A stretch of DNA of 64,000 nucleotides, from the NCBI RefSeq assembly GCF_017916475.1, contig NZ_JAFMTB010000001.1, positions 1,512,849 through 1,576,848 of the forward strand. Reading direction: 5' to 3'. The translations under genes were made by a program, and so were the position numbers. Origin of the DNA: Patulibacter sp. SYSU D01012 (lineage in GTDB: Bacteria; Actinomycetota; Thermoleophilia; Solirubrobacterales; Solirubrobacteraceae). Shown in pieces: positions 45,068 to 53,001 of the stretch. The notes under the pieces were generated by a model, which saw nothing but the letters and a program-made list of their open reading frames with translations, ran no database searches and was not told where the DNA came from. Each line of letters opens with the position of its first letter. Position 1 is the first letter of the stretch.

Positions 45068-46632
45068 CCGCGGTGCTGCCCCCGGGGCTCGACCCGCTCG
45101 TCGACGCGGAGGCGATGCGCGCGACGGACCGCTGGGCCATCGACGCGGCCGGGGTGCCGGGGACCGAGCTGATGGCCGCCGCGGGAGGGGCCCTCGCGGA
45201 CGCGGTCACCGCCACGGCGCCGCAGGGCCCGGTGGTGGTCGTCTGCGGCGCCGGCAACAACGGCGGCGACGGCTACGTCGCCGCCCGGCTCCTGCGCGAC
45301 GCCGGGCGGCCCGTTCGCGTGCTCAGCACCGTCCCGGACGAGCGGCTGCGGGGCGACGCGGCGTGGGCGCGCGACGGCTGGGGCGCCCCCGGCGAGGCGT
45401 GGGATCCGGCGGCCCTGGAGGGCGCGGCGGTGCTCGTCGACGCGATCCTCGGCACCGGCGCCACCGGCGCGCCGCGGGGCACGGCCGGCGAGGCCATCGC
45501 CGCGCTCGCGGCGGCGGGGCGCGACGGCACGCCGGTGGTCGCGTGCGACGTCCCCTCCGGCGTCGACGCGACGACCGGCGAGGTCGCGGGCGACGCCGTG
45601 CCGGCCACCGTCACCGTCACCTTCCACGCCGCTCCGCCGGGGCTGTGGATCACGCCGGGCAAGACCCACGCCGGCGAGGTCCGCGTCGTCCCGATCGGCA
45701 TCCCCGACGACGCGGCGGCGCACGTCCCCGCCGCCTGGGCCGGCCTGCTGACCGCCCGGCTGCTCGACGCGCTGCCCACCCGGGCCCCCGGCGGCACGAA
45801 GTTCCGCTCGGGGCACGTCGTCGTCGCCGGCGGCGCGCCGGGGATGAGCGGCGCCCCGTGCCTGGCCGCGCGGGGCGCCATGCGCGCCGGCGCGGGCTAC
45901 GTGACCGTCGCGGCGCCCGCGGCGATCGAGACGGCGGTCCTCGTCCGCGCGCCCGTCGAGGCGCTCGGGCGCACGCTCCCCGACGGCGAGGACGGCGGCC
46001 TGACCGTGCACGCCGTCGGCCCGCTGCTCGAGGCCGTCGGCCAGCACGGGGGCACGCTCGTCGTCGGCCCCGGCCTGGGCCGGGGCGGGTCGCGGCCCGC
46101 CCTGGTCCGCGCGCTCGCCGAGCGCGTCGACGGGCCCGTGCTCTTCGACGCGGACGCCCTCTTCGCGGTCGCGGGCGATCCCGAGGCGCTGCGGTCCGCC
46201 GCCCATCCGGACCGCCCGGCGGTGCTCACGCCGCACGCGGGCGAGCTCTCCCGGCTGCTCGACGTCCCGACGGACGACGTCGCCGCCCACCGGCTGCAGC
46301 ACGCCCGGGACGCCGCCCGCCGCGCCGGCGCCGTCGTGGTGCTCAAGGGCGACGACACGCTCGTGGCCGCGCCCGACGGCCGCGTGGGCGTCAGCCCCGG
46401 CGGCGTCCCGGCGCTCGCGACGGCCGGGACCGGCGACGTGCTCTCCGGGGTGATCGGCGCGCTCCTGGCGCGCGGGACCGACCCGTTCGTCGCCGCCTGC
46501 GCCGGCGTCTGGCTGCACCTGCGCGCCGGCGCCCTGGCGGCGGAGGAGCACGGCACGGACGGCGTCGTGGCGACCGACGTCGCCGACCGGCTCGGCCACG
46601 TCCGCCGGCGCCACGGGGCCGGCGAGGGGTAG
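45064..46632 (+). CDS. nnr: Bifunctional NAD(P)H-hydrate epimerase / ADP-dependent dehydratase
   Basis: The 522-aa fusion has an N-terminal epimerase domain (residues about 15-215, with CGAGNNGGDGYVAARLL and DVPSGVDATTG) and a C-terminal ribokinase-like dehydratase domain (about 235-515, with HAGELSRLL, VLKGDDTLVA and ATAGTGDVLSGVIGALL). It repairs hydrated NADH and NADPH. The GTG start overlaps acpS by GTGA. Length and order match other Nnr fusions. Confidence 0.93.
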   Translation: MTAVLPPGLDPLVDAEAMRATDRWAIDAAGVPGTELMAAAGGALADAVTATAPQGPVVVVCGAGNNGGDGYVAARLLRDAGRPVRVLSTVPDERLRGDAAWARDGWGAPGEAWDPAALEGAAVLVDAILGTGATGAPRGTAGEAIAALAAAGRDGTPVVACDVPSGVDATTGEVAGDAVPATVTVTFHAAPPGLWITPGKTHAGEVRVVPIGIPDDAAAHVPAAWAGLLTARLLDALPTRAPGGTKFRSGHVVVAGGAPGMSGAPCLAARGAMRAGAGYVTVAAPAAIETAVLVRAPVEALGRTLPDGEDGGLTVHAVGPLLEAVGQHGGTLVVGPGLGRGGSRPALVRALAERVDGPVLFDADALFAVAGDPEALRSAAHPDRPAVLTPHAGELSRLLDVPTDDVAAHRLQHARDAARRAGAVVVLKGDDTLVAAPDGRVGVSPGGVPALATAGTGDVLSGVIGALLARGTDPFVAACAGVWLHLRAGALAAEEHGTDGVVATDVADRLGHVRRRHGAGEG

Positions 46633-46644
46633 CGTTCCGGGGCG

Positions 46645-47772
46645 ATGCGTTCCGTCGCCCGGATCAACCTCGCCGCCCTCGAGCGCAACGTCGGACGGAT
46701 CCGCGCGCACGTCGGCCCGGGCGTGGCGGTGTGCGCGGTGGTGAAGGCCGACGCGTACGGGCACGGCGCGGTGCCCGCCGCGCGGGCGGCCCTGGCGGCG
46801 GGCGCGACGTGGCTCGCGGTCGTGACGGCGGGGGAGGCGACCGAGCTGCGCCGCGCCGGCGTGGACGCGCGGCTGCTCGTCCTGGGCCCGCTGCCGGGCG
46901 ACGACCTGGCCGAGGCGGTCGACGCCGGCGCCGAGGTCGTCGTGTGGGAGGAGGAGGGCCTGGCCCGCCTGCTGGAGCTCGGCCGGCCGGCGGCGGTCCA
47001 CGTCAAGCTCGACAGCGGCATGGGGCGCCTGGGCCAGCGCGACCCCGAGGTCGCGCTCGCGCTCTGCCACCGGGTCGCCGACGCCCCCCACCTGCGCCTG
47101 ACCGGGGCGATGTCCCACTTCGCGACCGCCGACGAGCGCGGCGACGCGTTCTTCGGCGAGCAGCTCGGCCGCTTCCGCGCGTTCGCGGACCGCGTGCGCG
47201 AGCGCTTCCCCGGGGTCGTGCTCCACGCGGCGAACAGCGCCGCGACGTTCCGCGACCCCGCCGCGCACTTCGACATGGTGCGGCCCGGGGTCGCCATGTA
47301 CGGGATGGACCCCTTCCAGCAGGACCCGGCGGCGCTCGGCCTGGAGCCCGTCATGCGCTGGACGAGCGCCCTCGTGTCCGTCAAGCCGCTGAGCGCGGGG
47401 GAGAGCGTCGGCTACGGGCGCCACTTCGTCACCGCGCGCGACACGACGATCGGCAACGTCCCCGCCGGCTACGCCGACGGCATGCGCCGCGCGCTGCGCT
47501 GGGGCCACGCCGAGCTGCTCGTCGCCGGCCGGCGGGTGCCGCTCGTCGGCTCCGTCTCGATGGACAGCGTGGGCGTCGACCTGGGCCCGGGCGCCCGGGA
47601 GCGCGTCGGCGATCCGGTGACCATCCTCGGCGCCGACGGCGACGAGCGCATCACCGCCGAGGAGATCGCCGGGCGGCTCGAGACGATCAACTACGAGGTG
47701 ACGTGCATGGTCGGGCCGCGCGTCCCGCGCCTGCACCATCGCGACGGCGAGCCGGACGCCGGCGCGGCGTGA
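46645..47772 (+). CDS. alr: Alanine racemase
   Basis: The PLP enzyme makes D-alanine for the cell wall. Lys34 in AVVKADAYGHG binds PLP; Tyr257 in GESVGYGRHF is the second catalytic base; the VRPGVAMYG and SVSMDS loops are present. 375 aa, normal length. TAGCGT nine bases before the ATG suggests its own start within the cluster. It overlaps the nucleotidyltransferase gene by GTGA. Cell-wall genes nearby (glmM, carboxypeptidase) fit. Confidence 0.95.
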   Translation: MRSVARINLAALERNVGRIRAHVGPGVAVCAVVKADAYGHGAVPAARAALAAGATWLAVVTAGEATELRRAGVDARLLVLGPLPGDDLAEAVDAGAEVVVWEEEGLARLLELGRPAAVHVKLDSGMGRLGQRDPEVALALCHRVADAPHLRLTGAMSHFATADERGDAFFGEQLGRFRAFADRVRERFPGVVLHAANSAATFRDPAAHFDMVRPGVAMYGMDPFQQDPAALGLEPVMRWTSALVSVKPLSAGESVGYGRHFVTARDTTIGNVPAGYADGMRRALRWGHAELLVAGRRVPLVGSVSMDSVGVDLGPGARERVGDPVTILGADGDERITAEEIAGRLETINYEVTCMVGPRVPRLHHRDGEPDAGAA

Positions 47773-49064
47773 GCGCCGCCGGGGACGGCTGGCCGCCCGT
47801 CGTGGCGGTCCTCCGCGAGGTGCTGACGGACGGTCCGGACGCCTGGATCGTCGGCGGTGCCGTGCGCGAGCGCCTGCGCGGGCAGCCGATCACCGACGTC
47901 GACGTCGCGATCGCCGGCGACGACGCGGCAGGGCCCGTCGCCCGCGCGCTCGCCCGCCGCGCCGGCGGACACCCGTTCCGCCTGTCGGACGCCTTCGGCG
48001 CCTGGCGGGTCAGCGCGGCGGCGGACGCGGACCCGGCGTGGCAGGTCGACCTGACCCCGCTGCAGGGCCCCGACCTGGCGGCCGACGTCGCGCGGCGCGA
48101 CCTGACGGTCAACGCCCTCGCCGTCCCCGTGGCCGGCGGGCCGCTCGTCGACCTGGTGGGCGGCGAGGAGGACCTGCGCGCGGGACGCCTGCGCGCCGTC
48201 GGGACGGACGCCTTCGCGGCCGATCCGGTGCGCGTCGTCCGGCTCGCCCGCTTCGCCGCCGAGCTCGCGGCCGACCCGGAGGCGGAGACGCTCGCCCGGG
48301 CGCGCGCCGCCGCCCCGGCGCTGGCCGACGTGCCGGGCGAGCGGGTCCTGCCCGAGCTGCTGCGGGCGCTGACGGGCCCGGGACGCCGGCGCGGCGTGCG
48401 CGTCGCGGCCGCCGCCGGGGCGCTCCACGTCCTGCTGCCCGCCGCCACGGACCCCGAGGGCGTCGTCCTCCCGGCGGTCGACGCCGCCCTGGAGGCCCTC
48501 CTCGGCGCCCCTGCGGGGGTGCCGGAGGCCGCCGAAGGGGATCGCGCCTGGTTGGCCGCGCGCGCCGCCGAGCCGTCCCGCCGCGAGACGCTCGCCCTCG
48601 CCGCGCTCGTGCACGGCGCCCCCGACCCTGCGGCCGCGCTCGCGCCCCTGCGGCCCAGCCGGGCTCGGCGCACCGCCGTCGCGCGCGCCGTCGCGGCCGT
48701 GCCCCGCGTCGCGGCGCTCCCGCCCGCCGCGGATGCCGTCGCGCTGTACGCCGCGCTGCGCCCGGCCGGCACCGATGCCCCCGAGGCGCTCCTGCTCGCC
48801 CGCGCGCTGCTAGGCCCCGCGGACGTCCCCTGGGCGCCGCTCGCGGCCCGGGCCGTCCGCTGGGCGGCCGGGCCGCCGGCGGCGCCGGTGACGGGCGACG
48901 AGCTCGTCACCGCCCTCGGCGTGCCGCGCGGCCCCGCGCTCGGCGCGCTGCTGACCCGGCTGGCGATCGCCCACGACGCCGGCGAGCTGGGGGGCCGCGA
49001 CGACGCGCTGGCGCTCGCGCGGCGGCTCCACGCCACGGACCGGGCCGCCACGGACGGCGGGTAG
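47769..49064 (+). CDS. CCA-adding-type tRNA nucleotidyltransferase / poly(A) polymerase-like protein
   Basis: GTG 47769 overlaps the alr stop as GTGA. The 431-aa protein has the class II nucleotidyltransferase head: WIVGGAVRERLRG, the DVDVAIAG metal pair (residues about 43-46) and RRDLTVNALAV. Another helical domain follows. The last 200 residues are very Ala-rich and short in conserved motifs, so the exact type (CCA-adding enzyme, poly(A) polymerase or A-adding enzyme) cannot be settled. Because a classic HD domain is not visible, I do not give a cca symbol. Confidence 0.75.
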   Translation: MSAAGDGWPPVVAVLREVLTDGPDAWIVGGAVRERLRGQPITDVDVAIAGDDAAGPVARALARRAGGHPFRLSDAFGAWRVSAAADADPAWQVDLTPLQGPDLAADVARRDLTVNALAVPVAGGPLVDLVGGEEDLRAGRLRAVGTDAFAADPVRVVRLARFAAELAADPEAETLARARAAAPALADVPGERVLPELLRALTGPGRRRGVRVAAAAGALHVLLPAATDPEGVVLPAVDAALEALLGAPAGVPEAAEGDRAWLAARAAEPSRRETLALAALVHGAPDPAAALAPLRPSRARRTAVARAVAAVPRVAALPPAADAVALYAALRPAGTDAPEALLLARALLGPADVPWAPLAARAVRWAAGPPAAPVTGDELVTALGVPRGPALGALLTRLAIAHDAGELGGRDDALALARRLHATDRAATDGG

Positions 49065-49074
49065 GCTGGGCCGC

Positions 49075-49488
49075 ATGGCCCAGGATCCGGACTGCATCTT
49101 CTGCAAGATCGTCGCCGGCGAGCTGCCGTCGCTCGTCGTGGCGGAGGACGAGCGCACGGTCGCGTTCCTCGACGTCAACCCGGCGACGCCGGGTCATACG
49201 ATCGTCGTGCCGCGCGACCACAGCGCCGACCTGCACGCGATCGGCGCGGAGGACCTGGCGGCCTGCGCGGCGATGGGGCAGCGCGTCGCCGGGCTGCTCG
49301 TCGACCGCCTGGACGCGGCGGGCGTCAACCTGCTCAACAACGTCGGCGCCGCCGCGTGGCAGACCGTCTTCCACTTCCACCTGCACGTGGTGCCGCGCTA
49401 CGCCGACGACCCGCTGACGCTGCCGTGGATCCCGGCGCCGGGCGACCGCGACGAGATCGGGCGGACGCACGCGCGCCTGACGGCCTAG
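49075..49488 (+). CDS. HIT-family nucleotide hydrolase
   Basis: The 137-aa protein starts CIFCKIVAGELPSLVV, has GHTIVVPRDHS and the histidine triad HFHLHVVPR (His100, His102, His104). HIT proteins cleave adenosine phosphoramidates or similar nucleotides. A TAGGCT box seven bases before the ATG shows a leaderless mRNA. The 3' end, including the TAG stop, is tandemly duplicated (11 bp twice). Confidence 0.93.
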   Translation: MAQDPDCIFCKIVAGELPSLVVAEDERTVAFLDVNPATPGHTIVVPRDHSADLHAIGAEDLAACAAMGQRVAGLLVDRLDAAGVNLLNNVGAAAWQTVFHFHLHVVPRYADDPLTLPWIPAPGDRDEIGRTHARLTA

Positions 49489-49500
49489 CGACGGCCTAGC
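49479..49500. repeat. 11-bp tandem duplication across the HIT stop codon
   Basis: GACGGCCTAGC occurs twice head to tail (49479-49489, 49490-49500); the first copy holds the HIT stop codon and the second repeats it. The following 207 bp up to the next gene show only weak GC-rich inverted repeats and no recognisable gene. Confidence 0.85.
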
Positions 49501-49707
49501 GACCGGCGGCCGGGCGCCGCGTTGCAGGGGGCGACGCGGGGCGCGGCATGGGGGAGGATGGCGCCGAGGCACGCGCCGTGCCGGCGCCCGACCGTCCTCG
49601 CCGCCGGCGGTCGACGCCCCGATCCGGAGCCCGCACCGCCGCCCCAGGCGCGGACGGCGCGGTCCGGATCGCCGCAACTTCCCCGCCCCCGGAGGGTTCC
49701 GATCACC

Positions 49708-50403
49708 ATGAGCAGTCGTCGTCTCGTCGCTTCCCTGGGTCTCGCGGCCGCCGCCGCGGTCGCCCTGCCGGGCGCGGCGTCAGCAGCCACGATCTCCGAG
49801 GTCGGCACGGTCACGGACGGCCGGCCTCCCCGGTGCCCGGACTCGTGCTCCGTCGTCACCCGCACGACCGCGCTGCCGACGTCGGTGAACGGGGACCGCA
49901 GCGTCTACACCGTGCCGGCGAACGGCCGGATCGTCGCCTGGAGCGTCACGCTCGGCGCCCCGTCCGCGGACGACCGCAAGGCACTCGAGAAGCAGCTCAA
50001 CCGCGCGAGCGCGCAGCTCATGGTCATCCGCCGCGGCAAGAGCGTGAACGGCACGGTCGTCGGCGCGTCGTCGGTGAAGCGCCTGGACCCGTACTTCGGC
50101 GGCGAGGTGACCTTCGCCCTGCCAACGTCGATCGCGGTGCGCAAGGGCGACGTGATCGGGCTGAGCATCCCCTCCTGGGCCCCCGTGCTCGTCCAGGGGT
50201 ACGACGCCAAGACGTCCTGGCGCGCCAGCCGGCCCCGCGGCCGCTGCGGCGGCACGACGGACGACCGCAAGCAGGACTACTACGTCGACACGACGCTGAA
50301 GACCGGCGCGTCGGGGACGTTCAACTGCCTCTACAAGGCCGAGCGGATGGCCTACACGGCGACGTTCGTGCCGAACCCCACGAAGCGCGCCGCCTCGCGC
50401 TGA
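49708..50403 (+). CDS. Secreted protein of unknown function
   Basis: The 231-aa protein has a signal peptide (MSSRRLVASLGLAAAAAVAL, ending PGAASA) and a beta-rich mature part with four or more Cys residues (CPDSCSVV, RGRCGG, NCLYKAE) that may form disulfides. The fold looks like small exported beta-sandwich proteins common in Solirubrobacter-like genomes; no catalytic motif is seen. ATG 49708 has GGAGGG upstream. Stop codon region (TCGCGCTGAGGC) is repeated 29 bp later. Confidence 0.7.
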   Translation: MSSRRLVASLGLAAAAAVALPGAASAATISEVGTVTDGRPPRCPDSCSVVTRTTALPTSVNGDRSVYTVPANGRIVAWSVTLGAPSADDRKALEKQLNRASAQLMVIRRGKSVNGTVVGASSVKRLDPYFGGEVTFALPTSIAVRKGDVIGLSIPSWAPVLVQGYDAKTSWRASRPRGRCGGTTDDRKQDYYVDTTLKTGASGTFNCLYKAERMAYTATFVPNPTKRAASR

Positions 50404-50440
50404 GGCACCGCCGGACCGTCGCGTCGCGCTGAGGCGCGTC

Positions 50441-50502
50441 CGGCCCGCCGCGGCGGGCCGGGGAACCGGCGGGGGCCCGCGGCGCGCCCGGGCGCGCCGC
50501 GG
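50441..50502. terminator. Two perfect palindromes between convergent genes
   Basis: CGGCCCGCCG|CGGCGGGCCG (50441-50460) and a 26-base perfect palindrome (50477-50502, with CCC|GGG at its centre) stand back to back in the 103-bp gap between the secreted protein and the lipoprotein. They can form strong cruciform or hairpin structures and are likely a bidirectional terminator. Confidence 0.6.
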
Positions 50503-50506
50503 CGGA

Positions 50507-51094
50507 TCAGCAGACGCCGGGGTTGTTCTGGCAGAAGGTGCTGAACTCGCTCGGCGACGAGCCGCCGCTGGCCCCGGACCCCGAGGACGTTCCGGAGGAC
50601 GTCGACCCGGACGAGCCCGCGCCGGAGGACCCGGAGGACGTCGACCCGCCGGACGACGTGCCGCCGGAGGACGAGCTGGTGCCGCCGCTGCCGCCGGCGC
50701 CCGCCGTGGAGGTGCCGCCGTCCGACGCGGCGCCCGAGGACGGGGTGCCGGAGCCGGACGCGCTGCCCCCGCCCGAGGCGTCCGACGTCCCGGCGGCGCC
50801 GTCGTCGGCGCCCGCGGACGACGGCGCGTCGGCCGCGTCGCCGGTGGCGCTGCCGTCGTCGGCGCTCGGCGCGGGCGTCGGGCCGGTCGTGGCGGTGGTG
50901 GCCGACGGCAGGTCGGTGATCTCGCCGGCGCGGTCGCCGGCGCCCTCGGTGCCGCCCGTTGGGGGCTGCAGCGCGGGGACCGACTTCGGCTGGACGTCGC
51001 CGGCCAGCTCGTCGCCGCCGCAGGCGGTGACGCCCGCGGTCCCGGCGAGGAGCACCGCGGCGGTCAGGAGACGGGGGAGGAGGCCCGGGGACAT
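50507..51094 (-). CDS. Ser/Gly-rich lipoprotein
   Basis: The 195-aa protein has a lipoprotein signal (LLTAAVLLAGTAGVTAC, lipobox VTAC at about residues 22-25) followed by a mature part of nearly pure Ser/Gly/Ala/Thr/Pro repeats and a short ordered end (FSTFCQNNPGVC) with two Cys. It is probably a surface-anchored spacer or adhesin-like protein. No homologous function is recognised. Confidence 0.65.
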   Translation of the reverse strand: MSPGLLPRLLTAAVLLAGTAGVTACGGDELAGDVQPKSVPALQPPTGGTEGAGDRAGEITDLPSATTATTGPTPAPSADDGSATGDAADAPSSAGADDGAAGTSDASGGGSASGSGTPSSGAASDGGTSTAGAGGSGGTSSSSGGTSSGGSTSSGSSGAGSSGSTSSGTSSGSGASGGSSPSEFSTFCQNNPGVC

Positions 51095-51125
51095 GGCGCG
51101 GGGAGCGGCCGTCCGCGGCGCGGCG

Positions 51126-51401
51126 TCAGGCGGCCAGGTCGACCGCGGGCAGGCGACGGCCGCAGGTGGGGCACTCCGCCAGGTCGAGCTGCGCCATCTG
51201 GCCGCAGTGCGGGCAGTGGCGGAGGTTCTCGATCGCCCACGGCAGGTTCGAGGCGCTGGGGGCGAGCGGGACGAGCGCCCCGACGACCTCGAGCTTCTCG
51301 CCCGTGTCGCGGTCGCGGTACGTGTGCCCCGGCTGGGCCTCGATGATCACCTCGCGGCCCGAGGAGGGCGCGCGGAAGCGGTAGCGCTGACGGAGGGCCA
51401 T
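51126..51401 (-). CDS. Small zinc-ribbon protein (91 aa)
   Basis: The 91-aa protein starts MALRQRYRFRAPSSGREV and ends with a zinc ribbon (CPHCGQMAQLDLAECPTCG). The middle 'RDRDTGEKLEVVGALVPLAP' is beta-rich. It sits between the lipoprotein and the AraC-type gene on the same strand. No characterised family is recognised. A role with DNA, RNA or another protein is possible from the ribbon. Confidence 0.6.
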   Translation of the reverse strand: MALRQRYRFRAPSSGREVIIEAQPGHTYRDRDTGEKLEVVGALVPLAPSASNLPWAIENLRHCPHCGQMAQLDLAECPTCGRRLPAVDLAA

Positions 51402-51435
51402 GCGGGGAAATCTACCGGCTGGGGTGCCCCCGCGC

Positions 51436-51837
51436 TCAGACCGTCGCGACGGGGCGGTCGGCGGCTTCGCGCAGCTCGCGCAGGCGACCGATGTGCCGGC
51501 CGATGCGGTACTGCGAGGGGGCGACCCCGTGGTGGCGGCGGAAGGCCTTGGCGAACTGGGCGGGCTGGCGGTAGCCGACGGCGCGCGCGGCCTCGCGCAC
51601 GGAGACCGGGCCGCTGGCCAGCATCTCGGCGGCCTGCTCCATGCGGATCCCGATCAGGGCGCTGCGGAAGCTGGTGCCGCCGACCTCCTGGAAGGCCCGC
51701 TGCAGCTGGCGGCAGGAGCAGGCGACGCGGTCGGCGAGGTCGGCCACCGTCAGGTCCGACGCGTACTCCTCGCGGAGCACCGAGAGGGCCTCCTCGTAGA
51801 GGGCCGTGCGGATGTAGATCGTGTCGGGTCGGCGCAT
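51436..51837 (-). CDS. AraC-family transcriptional regulator (DNA-binding domain only)
   Basis: The 133-aa protein consists almost entirely of the two helix-turn-helix units of AraC proteins: LTVADLADRVACSCRQLQR and SVREAARAVGYRQPAQFAKA, then FRRHHGVAPSQYR. There is no sensory domain, so it may respond through another protein or act constitutively. The start faces the CBS-domain gene at 51987; the 149-bp gap contains direct and inverted repeats, so it probably regulates that gene or itself. Confidence 0.85.
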   Translation of the reverse strand: MRRPDTIYIRTALYEEALSVLREEYASDLTVADLADRVACSCRQLQRAFQEVGGTSFRSALIGIRMEQAAEMLASGPVSVREAARAVGYRQPAQFAKAFRRHHGVAPSQYRIGRHIGRLRELREAADRPVATV

Positions 51838-51873
51838 GTCGTGAGGGATACGCGCCAGCCGGCCCGCGGGATC

Positions 51874-51896
51874 ACTTGTCGCGCGAACTTGTCGCT
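51874..51896. promoter_or_regulatory. Direct repeat ACTTGTCGC in the AraC/CBS intergenic region
   Basis: ACTTGTCGC occurs at 51874-51882 and 51887-51895, spaced 13 bp. AraC-type proteins usually bind direct repeats, so this is a candidate operator. The site lies about 40-60 bp from the AraC start and upstream of the CBS-gene -10 (51915-51920). Confidence 0.5.
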
Positions 51897-51926
51897 CGCG
51901 GGGCGCGTCCGGTGTACTCTCGCAGG

Positions 51927-51952
51927 GCGGTCGTGCGAATACGCACGACCGC
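51927..51952. promoter_or_regulatory. 11-bp inverted repeat at the 5' end of the CBS transcript
   Basis: GCGGTCGTGCG-AATA-CGCACGACCGC is a perfect inverted repeat with a 4-base spacer, just after the TACTCT -10 box (51915-51920). It would lie at the very start of the mRNA, so it may be a repressor operator or a leader hairpin. Confidence 0.55.
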
Positions 51953-51986
51953 GAGTGACTTCCAGCACGAAGACCGGAGGAGCGCC

Positions 51987-52433
51987 ATGCTCGTGGCCGA
52001 TGCGATGACCACCCTGACCCTGGAGCTCGGACCGGGGCACACGCTGCGCCGTGCGGCGGAGTGCATGACGGAGCGGCGCGTGGGCGCCGCCGTGGTGAGC
52101 GACCCGGACGGCGCGGGGCCGGGCATCATCACCGAGCGCGACATCCTGCGCGCCCTCGGATCGGGCCTCGACGTGGACGCCGAGCTCGTGGGCGAGCACG
52201 CGTCGACGGACGTCGTCTACGCCGCGCCGGAGTGGTCGCTCGACGACGCCGCGGCGGCGATGGTCGAGGGCGGCTTCCGGCACCTCGTCGTGATGCGCGG
52301 GTCCGAGCTCGCGGGGATCATCTCCGTCCGCGACATCTCGCGGGCGTGGGCGCAGGAGCGCGGCGTCCTCGAACGGCGTCGCGGCGGGGTCGCGGCCGAG
52401 GAGCACGACGAGGCGGTCGTCGGCACGGCCTGA
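51987..52433 (+). CDS. Two-CBS-domain protein
   Basis: The 148-aa protein has two CBS repeats: residues about 1-60 (VADAMTTLTLELGPGHTLRR, ending with GIITERDILRALG) and about 67-125 (LAGIISVRDISRAW). A stand-alone CBS pair usually senses adenosine nucleotides and controls a partner protein. ATG 51987 has an upstream CGGAGG ribosome site. The gene is divergent from an AraC-type regulator, with a structured leader between. Confidence 0.88.
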   Translation: MLVADAMTTLTLELGPGHTLRRAAECMTERRVGAAVVSDPDGAGPGIITERDILRALGSGLDVDAELVGEHASTDVVYAAPEWSLDDAAAAMVEGGFRHLVVMRGSELAGIISVRDISRAWAQERGVLERRRGGVAAEEHDEAVVGTA

Positions 52434-52568
52434 GGGTCGGGAGCGGGCCGCGGGGGCGTCGGCGCCCGCGGGGGCTGCGGATCCGGGACGCCCCCGGGCG
52501 CTGGTCAGCGCGGGGGCGGGTCCGGGTCGGGAGGGCGGCCGTCGCCTGCGGCGGCGACCGGCGCGGCG

Positions 52569-52733
52569 CTAGTGGTGCCGCTGGGCGTCGTCGCCCGTGC
52601 GGCGGGCGTCGTCGCGGCGGCGCGCGGCGTCGCGGTCCGCCGTCGTCTCGCGGCGGTTCGCGCGGAGCGTCTCCCGCAGCTCCTGCGGGTCGGCCGGGGT
52701 CACCTTCGGGAAGCTGTACGTGTTCTGGTCCAT
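52569..52733 (-). CDS. Small basic, highly charged protein (54 aa)
   Basis: On the minus strand an ATG at 52733, six bases after a strong GGAGGAG, opens 54 codons: MDQNTYSFPKVTPADPQELR then many Arg/Asp/Thr residues, ending HH. The strong ribosome site and the conserved-looking N-terminus argue for a real gene. Function unknown. Upstream (52756-52814) are two exact 11-base inverted arms 37 bp apart, likely a leader hairpin or operator. The plus strand between 52434 and 52568 shows no gene. Confidence 0.55.
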   Translation of the reverse strand: MDQNTYSFPKVTPADPQELRETLRANRRETTADRDAARRRDDARRTGDDAQRHH

Positions 52734-52755
52734 GGTGGTTCTCCTCCTACGAACA

Positions 52756-52814
52756 CCGGTTCCGGCAAGAGGTTGCTGTCTCGCCCGTGCCCGGTAGGTC
52801 GGCGCCGGAACCGG
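52756..52814. repeat. Inverted repeat CCGGTTCCGGC / GCCGGAACCGG in the leader of the small gene
   Basis: Arms 52756-52766 and 52804-52814 are exact inverse complements separated by 37 bases. They could fold as a leader hairpin of the minus-strand transcript or act as a two-site operator. The rest of the 268-bp gap to trxB (52734-53001) contains no gene that I can support. Confidence 0.45.
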
Positions 52815-53001
52815 CTTCTTGACGTCCGGACGTGTACGGCGGACGATCGTCGACGGCCCGGACGGACGTGGTCGTGGGTCGGAGCCCGTGCTTCGCCGCC
52901 CGGCGCGGCGGTCCTGCCGTCGCGCGTCCGGGCGCGTGGCCGGAGCGGGGGGGGCGGCGTCCGGGCGCCCCGCCAGGGCGGGGCGCCCGTCGCGTCCGGC
53001 C

